A DNA stretch of 8,666 nt from Acidobacteriota bacterium (GTDB taxonomy: Bacteria; Acidobacteriota; Vicinamibacteria; Vicinamibacterales; Vicinamibacteraceae): assembly GCA_023429845.1 (NCBI GenBank), contig JAEZCY010000348.1, positions 1 to 8,666 on the forward strand. Direction: 5' to 3'. Both the position numbers and the translations under genes were made by a program. Below, in pieces: positions 1-5,844 of this stretch; position 1 is the first letter of the stretch; every line of letters starts with the position of its first letter. The notes beneath the pieces are model-generated. The model did no database searches and had not been told where the DNA came from. It saw nothing but the letters and a program-made list of their open reading frames with translations.

Positions 1-44
1 CGGGAATGGCGAGGACGGAAGGCGGGAATGCGGCGAATAACGAA

Positions 45-65
45 GAATGCCGAATGCCGAATGCC
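45..65. repeat. Short tandem repeat, three perfect copies of GAATGCC
   Basis: GAATGCC occurs three times head to tail at 45-51, 52-58 and 59-65. Looser variants lie just upstream, such as GGAATGG near 3 and GGAATGCGGCGAATAACG from about 26. The repeat sits in the 96-bp gene-free left edge, downstream of the stop codon of the minus-strand glycosyltransferase gene. No U-tract hairpin of a classical terminator is visible. It is probably an intergenic microrepeat; a role in ending transcription is possible but not shown. Confidence 0.6.
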
Positions 66-96
66 GACGCGCGATGACGGGGCTGCGTAGGGGAAT

Positions 97-783
97 CTAG
101 CGGAGCAGGTTGTACTTGACGATGCACCAGAGGGCCCGGACGCCGTCCTTCCAGCCGATCTTCTTGCCCTCTTCGTAGGTGCGACCGTCGTACGAGATGC
201 CGACCTCGTAGATCCGGACGCGGAGGCGGGCGATTTTGGCGGTGATCTCCGGCTCGAAACCGAAGCGCTTCTCTTCGACGGTGATCTGCTGGAGCACCTC
301 ACGCCGGAAGACCTTGTAGCAGGTCTCCATGTCGGTCAGGTTGAGGTTGGTGAAGGCGTTCGAGCACAGCGTCAGGAACTTGTTGCCCAGCGAGTGCCAG
401 AAATAGAGGACGCGGTGGACCTCGCCGCCCGCGAAGCGCGACCCGAAGACCACGTCGGCGCGGCCGTCGAGGATCGGGGCCAGGAGCTTCGGGTATTCCT
501 GCGGGTCGTACTCGAGGTCCGCATCCTGGATGATGACCACGTCGCCGGTCGCGGCAGCGAAACCCGTCCGCAGCGCGGCGCCCTTGCCCTGGTTGTGTTC
601 GTGGTACAACACGCGCACGTTGGCGGGGAACGTCGTCGTCTGGAGGAGTTCGCGCGTGCCGTCGCTGGAGGAGTCGTCGACGAGAATGAGGTCCTTCTCG
701 AGCTCGACCTCCTGCCCCCGATCGATCAGGTTCAGCAGCGTGTGAACCTCGTTGTAGACAGGAATGACGACCGTCAGTCTCAT
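97..783 (-). CDS. Glycosyltransferase family 2 (DPM1/dolichyl-phosphate mannose synthase-like)
   Basis: The 228-residue protein is predicted to transfer a sugar from a nucleotide-sugar donor to a lipid carrier or growing glycan at the cytoplasmic side of the membrane. The start at 783 is supported because the canonical GT-A opening MRLTVVIPVYNE begins there. The frame stays open further upstream, but that part looks like a shadow of the opposite gene. Visible motifs are LVDDSSSDGT (34-43, nucleotide binding), HNQGKGAALRTG (63-74), the metal-binding DxD in QDADLEYDP (86-94), GSRFAGG (114-120), TDMETCYKVFRREVL (150-164) and RFGFEPEI (173-180). These match the polyprenyl-phosphate glycosyltransferase type. 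No C-terminal membrane helix is present, so it would be soluble or membrane-associated. Its head-to-head neighbours are a SurA-like and a Wzy-like gene, which points to polysaccharide or glycolipid assembly. Donor and acceptor cannot be read from sequence. Confidence 0.93.
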   Translation of the reverse strand: MRLTVVIPVYNEVHTLLNLIDRGQEVELEKDLILVDDSSSDGTRELLQTTTFPANVRVLYHEHNQGKGAALRTGFAAATGDVVIIQDADLEYDPQEYPKLLAPILDGRADVVFGSRFAGGEVHRVLYFWHSLGNKFLTLCSNAFTNLNLTDMETCYKVFRREVLQQITVEEKRFGFEPEITAKIARLRVRIYEVGISYDGRTYEEGKKIGWKDGVRALWCIVKYNLLR

Positions 784-1408
784 GAATGCGTGGCGCCGCA
801 CCGCGGCCGCGGCAGTATACCTCGCGCTGCTGGCCCTGCTGGTCGCTGAGGCGCCGCCCCTCCATGCCCAGCCCGTGCTGGTGGACCGGCTCGTCGCTAC
901 GATCGGCGACCAGGCGCTGACCTGGCGGGACGTCCAGGCGGCCCGGCTGTTCGGGTCGATTCCGCCGGGAGGCACGGATGCCGACGCCGTGACCCGACTG
1001 GTCACGCGCGAACTGATGCACCTCGAAGTGGAACGGCTCGCGGTGCCGGCGCCCATCGGAGCCGCCGTGGACGAGCGTGTGTCACTCGCGACGCAGCGGG
1101 CCGGGGGACCTGAGGCATGGGCCCGCGCGCTGCAGGCGCTGGGGCTGCCCGCCTCCCGGGCGCGCCAGTGGATCGCCGACGACCTGCGCATCGACGTCTA
1201 CATGGACCAGCGCTTCACGGCGGCCGCGCAACCCACCGATCTCGAGGTGCAGCTGGAGGCGGCACCCGCCCCAGGAGTCGCGGCCACGGCCACGCAACTC
1301 GCCGACGCGCGCCGCCGCCTCGTGGAGGTCCGCCGTGCCGCGCTGATCGACGACTGGGTGGCGGGCATCCGGGCTCGGACGCCTGTGCAACTGGCGGTGC
1401 CGCGGTGA
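782..1408 (+). CDS. Secreted SurA N-terminal-like protein lacking a parvulin domain
   Basis: This 208-residue protein is probably periplasmic. From ATG 782 it has a signal peptide: MNAWRRT, a hydrophobic core around 8-22, then LHA|QP with likely cleavage after residue 29. An in-frame ATG at 764 would add MTTVSL and is less likely. The mature part opens with LVDRLVATIGDQALTWRDV (33-51), the typical start of SurA/PpiC-type proteins. A helical region follows with LVTRELMHLEVERL (73-86), then PTDLEVQLEA (151-160), and a closing helix near 172-199 ending DDWVAGIRAR. The catalytic parvulin PPIase domain that normally sits between these parts is absent; only a short Ala/Pro linker is present. A chaperone or assembly-factor role for envelope polysaccharide or protein is inferred. 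Exosortase-linked EPS loci carry an EpsD-type relative, but that family keeps its PPIase. The stop overlaps the GTG of the next gene, indicating translational coupling. Confidence 0.78.
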   Translation: MNAWRRTAAAAVYLALLALLVAEAPPLHAQPVLVDRLVATIGDQALTWRDVQAARLFGSIPPGGTDADAVTRLVTRELMHLEVERLAVPAPIGAAVDERVSLATQRAGGPEAWARALQALGLPASRARQWIADDLRIDVYMDQRFTAAAQPTDLEVQLEAAPAPGVAATATQLADARRRLVEVRRAALIDDWVAGIRARTPVQLAVPR

Positions 1409-3459
1409 ACGCTCCAGGTGGGGCGCCGGCCGACGACAATACCGGGACGGCGCACCCACCGGGCGTCGTTCGCGACGCTGTCGGCCGCGCGGCGGCCCTT
1501 GCCGGCGCCGCGGTCTACCTGGCCGGACCTGCATGGGCCGTCGCGTTCTCGCCCCAGGTGCCAGGGGCGCTGCGGGCCGCGCTCGCGGCGCTCACCCTGG
1601 TCGCGTGCGTGCGGCCTGCATGGTCGCCCGCGGTTCTGCTCGGGCTCGTTCCCCTCCTGCCCGTGTGGCCGACACTCGAGCCCGCCATCCCACCCGCAAT
1701 CGTGCACCTGGTCGTCGCGACGCAGGTGCTGCCGTGGCTCCTGCGCAGGGCGGCCGGGCGCCCTCCGGCCACGTCCGCGTCCGCGGTGCCGGCCTGGGGC
1801 GTCTTCCTCGCCGTGGCCGCCGTGTCGGTGTTGGTCAGCCTCACGCCGGTGCGCGTGTCGCCGTCCGAGATGGCGCACCTGTCCCGGTACGTGTTCGCGC
1901 AAGTGCCGGGTTACATCTTCGTCGTCGATGCGGTCGGCGACGGACGGGCGCTGCCGCTGCTCACGGCGCTCGTTGACGGCTGGTGCTGCATCCTTGTCGT
2001 CTGCGGCGTCGCCTCGCGCGAGACGCGGGCCGGCGTCCTGCGGGCGGGCGCCATCGGCGCCGTACTGACGGCGCTGTTCGGCTTCTACCAGGCGACGACC
2101 GGCCTCGGGCTGCAGTCGGCCTGGCGCGTCTTCGACGCCGGCATCATCCGGATCAATGCCACTTACGTGGATCCGAACGCACTTGCCGCGTTCTATGCGC
2201 TGATCGCGCCGGTGATCATCGGCCTGGCCATGGCGGTGTCCGGCTGGCGGCGCGCGGCCTGGGGCACCGGATTCGCTGTCGTGCTGGGCGCGATGGTCAT
2301 GACCGCCGGACGTGCGGGGCTGATATCGCTGGCCTTCGGCTGCGGCGCACTCGGCTTCCTCGCGCTCCGCCGCGAGCTCGACGCCGCAGACCCGTCGGCG
2401 ATCGTGCGACGCTACGCGCGCCCGATCGTCGTCGGCGCCGGTGGTGCGGTGGCCGGCCTCGTCCTGCTGGCCGTCGTGCTCGGCACGTCGCTCGACATCC
2501 GTCACCACCAGCAGACCTCGTACCTCCACACCTGGCTCTACACGTTCAACCTGCGCCAGCCGCCCGATACCATCGCGAAGGGCCGTGTGGCGGTGTGGCA
2601 GGCGATGTTCGCGATGATCCGGGCCGCACCGGTGAGCGGCGTCGGACTCGGGAACTCCGTCAACGAGTTCGAGACGTTCCGCCAGCGGCTCGGCCTCGAG
2701 TCGCTGCCGCCCGACGCGCACCTGTCGGCGCACAACACCTACCTGCTCGTGGCCAGCGAACTCGGCGCCATTGGTTTGAGTGCCTGGCTGCTGATGCTCG
2801 CCGGTGTGGCGCTCGGTGTGCGGGCACACGGCAACCTGCCGGCGCGTTCGCGCTCGACCTGGCCCGCAGCCGGCCTCGTCGCCGGCCTCACCGGCTACAC
2901 GCTGACGATGCTGACCGGGGACCGCATCCTGCTGCGCGAGGACATCGTCGTCGGCACCACCTGCGCGGCGCTGGCCACACTCGGCAGCGGTCCGCTGCCC
3001 AGGTGGTGGCGCCTCGCTGCGGGCGCTGTGCTGGTGCTTACCCTGGCGAGCTGGCCCGCGCGGGTCCTGCGTTCGTCGACAGTGGTCGCCGGCGGTACCC
3101 TGCCGCCCCACGAGGGACTGCACGCCGACCAGGTCGGGGCAGCCGGTGATGTCTACCGCTGGAGCCGGGGCTACGCCGTGCTGTATCTGCCCGCCGATGC
3201 CACCCACGTGCGCGTGCCGATCCGCAACGTGTCGCCCGGCCCCCAGCGCGTGGAGGTGTTCATCGACGGCCGGCGTGCAGACGTGCGGGAGGTGCCGGCC
3301 GGGCCCTGGATCACGGTGGAGTACCGGATGCCGCCGCACCCTGGGCGGCACCCCTGGCATCGCGTCGCACTGCAGGTCTCACCGACGTGGCAGGCGCCCG
3401 GCGACCCGCGCGTGCTCGGCGTCATCGTCGGGGAATGGAGCTACGAGACGCGCCAGTGA
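1405..3459 (+). CDS. O-antigen ligase / Wzy polymerase-family membrane protein with C-terminal soluble domain
   Basis: This 684-residue polytopic inner-membrane protein is predicted to polymerise or ligate undecaprenyl-linked glycans on the periplasmic face. GTG 1405 is chosen because it overlaps the previous stop (GTGA) and a weak GGCGG lies 7 nt upstream. Many hydrophobic segments run from about residue 28 to 550. The Wzy_C signature is clear: GRVAVWQAMFAMIRAAPVSG (393-412), then GVGLGNSVNEF, and the long periplasmic loop ends in AHLSAHNTYLLVASELG with HNTYL at 443-447. YVDPNALAAF (residue 254 onward) is the conserved motif of bacterial ligase-type proteins. After the last helix (about 533-551) some 120 residues remain (about 560-684). 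They are polar, with alternating hydrophobic positions such as HVRVPIRNV, RVEVFIDGRR and RVALQVSP, suggesting a beta-sandwich domain on the outer face. This tail is not part of the usual ligase. Ligase and polymerase cannot be separated by sequence alone. Confidence 0.92.
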   Translation: MNAPGGAPADDNTGTAHPPGVVRDAVGRAAALAGAAVYLAGPAWAVAFSPQVPGALRAALAALTLVACVRPAWSPAVLLGLVPLLPVWPTLEPAIPPAIVHLVVATQVLPWLLRRAAGRPPATSASAVPAWGVFLAVAAVSVLVSLTPVRVSPSEMAHLSRYVFAQVPGYIFVVDAVGDGRALPLLTALVDGWCCILVVCGVASRETRAGVLRAGAIGAVLTALFGFYQATTGLGLQSAWRVFDAGIIRINATYVDPNALAAFYALIAPVIIGLAMAVSGWRRAAWGTGFAVVLGAMVMTAGRAGLISLAFGCGALGFLALRRELDAADPSAIVRRYARPIVVGAGGAVAGLVLLAVVLGTSLDIRHHQQTSYLHTWLYTFNLRQPPDTIAKGRVAVWQAMFAMIRAAPVSGVGLGNSVNEFETFRQRLGLESLPPDAHLSAHNTYLLVASELGAIGLSAWLLMLAGVALGVRAHGNLPARSRSTWPAAGLVAGLTGYTLTMLTGDRILLREDIVVGTTCAALATLGSGPLPRWWRLAAGAVLVLTLASWPARVLRSSTVVAGGTLPPHEGLHADQVGAAGDVYRWSRGYAVLYLPADATHVRVPIRNVSPGPQRVEVFIDGRRADVREVPAGPWITVEYRMPPHPGRHPWHRVALQVSPTWQAPGDPRVLGVIVGEWSYETRQ

Positions 3460-3467
3460 CGCGCGTG

Positions 3468-3511
3468 CGTCGCCGTCGCCGTGATGAGGACGTCGCCGTC
3501 GCCGTGATGAG
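3468..3511. repeat. Two perfect 21-bp direct repeats, 23-bp period
   Basis: Positions 3468-3488 and 3491-3511 are identical. Each reads CGTCGCCGTCGCC followed by GTGATGAG, with two bases (GA) between them. The copies begin 8 bp after the ligase stop codon and lead directly into the hairpin at 3519-3539, whose left arm CCGTCGCC reuses the same motif. No coding role is likely. The duplication may come from slippage or from degeneration of a hairpin-bearing intergenic repeat. Confidence 0.8.
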
Positions 3512-3518
3512 TGTGTAG

Positions 3519-3539
3519 CCGTCGCCCCCTGGGCGACGG
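3519..3539. terminator. Perfect 9-bp hairpin between convergent genes, possible bidirectional terminator
   Basis: CCGTCGCCC (3519-3527) pairs perfectly with GGGCGACGG (3531-3539) around the 3-nt loop CCT. It lies in the 95-bp gap between the ends of two convergent genes: the ligase stop at 3459 on plus and the protease stop at 3555 on minus. That is where a shared terminator is expected. No T-tract follows on either strand, so intrinsic termination is uncertain; the hairpin could instead protect mRNA 3' ends. Confidence 0.45.
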
Positions 3540-3554
3540 GCGGACCGAGCCTGG

Positions 3555-4337
3555 TCAGGCCGGAGGCAGCAGGCCGTGCCTGGACGCGTACTGGTACAGC
3601 CCGATCTCGATCAGGTTGAACAGCGAATGCGAGACGGCGGGCGCGATGATGCTGCGTCGCGAGAGGTACAGCAGGCCCCACAACAGCCCCAGCGTGCCCG
3701 TGATCAGCGCCGCGTCATAGCCCTGCGTCAGGTGCCCGAGGCCGAACGCGACGCTGAAGAGCACCAGTCCGAGCCGCACACCGCCGAGGTCCTGTTCGAA
3801 GCGGTGCAGGATGAAGGCGCGCTGCACTTCTTCGCGCACTCCGCCCGCGAGCACCACGACGAGCGCGAACACCGCGACGCGCCACGGTGAGGTGAGCATG
3901 GCCTGCAGCGGGTTCTGCGCCACGTTGTGCAGCCACGGCGCGGCCCACTGGATGAGGGCGCCCATGGCAATCACGACGGCAAACACCACAGGCAGATACG
4001 TGATGCCGCGGCGGATCTCCGGACCGACCGGTCCGCGTCCGAGCAGCACCGCGCCGGGACGTTCCCCGCGTAGCCAGAGGAACGCGCAGACGAGCACGAC
4101 GATTGCAAGCGTGTCGAGCAGCGATACGGCGACCACGAACCCGAACGGCAGGCCCTCGCCCGCGGACACGCGTCCCCAGAGCGCCACGAGCAGGCCACCA
4201 ATCAGCAGCTGCGTGGGGAAACCCGAACAAAGCAGGACCTCGAGCAGCGACAGCGCGCGGGAGTGGCGTGGGCCGGTCCGGACAGGTGTCTCCAACGGCT
4301 GAGGTGATGCGTCGAGCGCGGCCGGTTCGTTCACCAT
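3555..4337 (-). CDS. CPBP-family intramembrane glutamic endopeptidase (CAAX protease/Abi-like)
   Basis: This 260-residue multi-pass membrane protein belongs to the CPBP family (Rce1/Abi type). The family motifs are intact: motif 1 REEVQR with E169, E170 and R173; motif 2 FGLGH with F198 and H202; motif 3 HSLFN with H237 and N241. These are the residues expected for the Glu/His active site within the membrane. Hydrophobic segments lie at about 41-55, 66-88, 113-134, 152-166, 187-201, 208-225 and 230-247. The start at 4337 (MVNEPAALD) gives a short hydrophilic N-terminus of about 30 residues. No convincing Shine-Dalgarno is seen, and GTG 4334 is an adjacent alternative. The gene is divergent from the signalling operon across 64 bp and convergent with the ligase gene. 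Bacterial members serve in bacteriocin immunity, protein processing or scaffold roles; the substrate here is unknown. Confidence 0.9.
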   Translation of the reverse strand: MVNEPAALDASPQPLETPVRTGPRHSRALSLLEVLLCSGFPTQLLIGGLLVALWGRVSAGEGLPFGFVVAVSLLDTLAIVVLVCAFLWLRGERPGAVLLGRGPVGPEIRRGITYLPVVFAVVIAMGALIQWAAPWLHNVAQNPLQAMLTSPWRVAVFALVVVLAGGVREEVQRAFILHRFEQDLGGVRLGLVLFSVAFGLGHLTQGYDAALITGTLGLLWGLLYLSRRSIIAPAVSHSLFNLIEIGLYQYASRHGLLPPA

Positions 4338-4388
4338 GTAGATGTTACGCTGTGACAGCAGGCGTGCGTTTGCCGACGCTGCTTTTCT

Positions 4389-4394
4389 GAAAGG
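4389..4394 (+). promoter_or_regulatory. Ribosome binding site deciding the GTG 4402 start
   Basis: GAAAGG at 4389-4394 lies 7 nt before GTG 4402. This supports GTG 4402 over the in-frame ATG at 4342, which would prepend 20 residues with no REC-domain similarity and place the start 4 bp from the divergent protease start. Confidence 0.6.
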
Positions 4395-4401
4395 TTGCCG
4401 T

Positions 4402-5829
4402 GTGTCGAGCGCGATCGAGTCGTCCCGCCAGCCCGATGCCTCCCAGGACCAACCCGCGGGTGAGCGCGTTCTCGTCGTCGAGGACGACCGCGCGGCGCGT
4501 GTCGGCCTCACGGAACTGATCCGGGCGTGGGGCTACGTCGCCGAGGATGCATCCGACGGCGAGGAGGCCCTGCAGAAGATCACGACCTTCCGTCCCGGCA
4601 TCGTCCTCACCGACCTGGTGATGCCCCGGATGGACGGTCTCGGGCTGCTCCGGGCTCTGCAGGATCAGCTGACCGACCTCTGCGTGGTCATCCTCACGGC
4701 GCAGGGCACGGTCGAGACAGCCGTGGAGGCCATCCGCGACGGGGCCTACGACTACCTGACCAAGCCGGTCGATCCGCACCGCCTGCAGATCCTGCTCGCG
4801 AAGGCCGTCGAGCGGCAGGAGACCCGCCGCGAAGTGCGTGTCCTCCGGCGACAGCTGCGCGACCAGGGCAGTTTCGGGCGCATCATCGGCAATACGCCGG
4901 CCATCCGCAAGCTCTATCGGACGATCGAGCAGGCGGCGCCCACCGGCGCCTCCGTCCTGATCTGGGGCGAGTCGGGCACCGGCAAGGAGCTCGTGGCGCA
5001 GACCATCCATCAGCTCAGTGATCGCGTGAACCAGCCGTACATCGCGATCAACTGCGCCGCCATCCCGGAAACGTTGCTCGAGAGCGAGATCTTCGGCCAC
5101 GAGAAAGGCGCGTTCACTGGGGCGGTCGAGCGCCGGCTGGGATGCTTCGAACTCGCACACCGCGGCACGCTGTTTCTCGACGAAATCGCCGAAATGGTGC
5201 CGGTCACGCAGGTCAAGCTGTTGCGGGTGTTGCAGGAGCGGACGTTCAGGCGCCTGGGCGGTCGCACCGAGCAGACCGTCGATGTCCGCATCATCGCGGC
5301 CACCAACGTCAACCCGCTCGATGCGGTGGCCAAGGGCAAGCTCCGTGAGGACTTGTATTACCGCCTCAACGTCTTCTCGATCGAGCTCCCGCCGCTGCGC
5401 GCCCGTCGCGAGGACATACCCTTGCTGGTGCAGTCGTTCATCGCCGAGTTTGCCAGCCGCAACGGCAAAGAGGTCAAGGGCGTGTCGCAGGACGCGCTGG
5501 CGCTGCTCGAGCAGTACCACTGGCCCGGCAACGTCCGCGAACTCCGCAACGTGATCGAGCGCGCGACGATTCTCTCGGCCGGCGAGTTCATCGAGCCGAC
5601 GCACTTCCCCCCGGAACTGTCGGCGCCGCCGACCACCGCGGCCGAGCAGCACCAGATCACGGTGACCCCTGGCACCACCGTGGACGAAGCGGAGATGCGG
5701 CTCATCGAGATCACGCTGGCCCACACCGGCCAGAACAAGACGCGTGCCGCGGAGTTGCTCGGGATCAGCCTGAAGACGCTGCACAACAAGCTGAATCGCA
5801 TGAAGGGCCGTGATCAGTCCGTGGACTGA
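4402..5829 (+). CDS. NtrC-family sigma-54-dependent response regulator
   Basis: This 475-residue cytoplasmic protein is a phosphorylation-controlled activator of sigma-54 RNA polymerase. The REC domain (about 22-140) has the acidic pair D28/D29, phospho-acceptor D71 in VLTDLVMPRMDG, T99 and K121 in LTKPVD. The AAA+ domain (about 162-395) has Walker A GESGTGKE (189-196), the sigma-54 contact loop GAFTGA (236-241), Walker B TLFLDE (256-261) and the sensor region REDLYYRLNVF. A Fis-type helix-turn-helix closes the protein (about 434-468, NKTRAAELLGISLKTLHNKL). All catalytic and contact motifs are intact, so it should be functional. The histidine kinase gene follows within 15 bp and is its likely partner. 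The last codons and the stop lie inside a perfect 12-bp inverted repeat. A -24/-12 promoter 2.7 kb downstream is a candidate target. Relatives include AtoC, ZraR and the exosortase-linked PrsR; sequence alone does not choose among them. Confidence 0.96.
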   Translation: MSSAIESSRQPDASQDQPAGERVLVVEDDRAARVGLTELIRAWGYVAEDASDGEEALQKITTFRPGIVLTDLVMPRMDGLGLLRALQDQLTDLCVVILTAQGTVETAVEAIRDGAYDYLTKPVDPHRLQILLAKAVERQETRREVRVLRRQLRDQGSFGRIIGNTPAIRKLYRTIEQAAPTGASVLIWGESGTGKELVAQTIHQLSDRVNQPYIAINCAAIPETLLESEIFGHEKGAFTGAVERRLGCFELAHRGTLFLDEIAEMVPVTQVKLLRVLQERTFRRLGGRTEQTVDVRIIAATNVNPLDAVAKGKLREDLYYRLNVFSIELPPLRARREDIPLLVQSFIAEFASRNGKEVKGVSQDALALLEQYHWPGNVRELRNVIERATILSAGEFIEPTHFPPELSAPPTTAAEQHQITVTPGTTVDEAEMRLIEITLAHTGQNKTRAAELLGISLKTLHNKLNRMKGRDQSVD

Positions 5830-5834
5830 TCACG
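5809..5834. repeat. Perfect 12-bp inverted repeat at the regulator/kinase gene junction
   Basis: CGTGATCAGTCC (5809-5820) is mirrored by GGACTGATCACG (5823-5834) with only GT between. It covers the last six codons and the TGA (5827-5829) of the response regulator gene and ends 10 bp before ATG 5845 of the kinase. As RNA it would fold into an 11-bp stem with the 4-nt loop CGUG. As DNA it is a near-continuous 26-bp palindrome. No T-tract follows, so a full terminator is unlikely. It may tune kinase translation or mRNA stability, or be a protein-binding site. Confidence 0.8.
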
Positions 5835-5844
5835 CTTGGCGCAC

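Noticed and set aside
1198..3360. A 720-codon open frame on the minus strand
   Set aside because: It is exactly antisense to the ligase gene, is rich in Arg, Gly, Pro, His and Gln, has no domains or membrane pattern, and is typical of a GC-rich shadow frame.
4338..4350. A -10-like TAACAT for a leaderless protease mRNA
   Set aside because: No acceptable -35 hexamer lies at 16-18 bp, so the match is too weak to annotate.
4345..5784. A 479-codon open frame on the minus strand opposite the response regulator
   Set aside because: The plus strand has an unmistakable, fully motif-complete NtrC protein; the antisense frame has shadow composition only.
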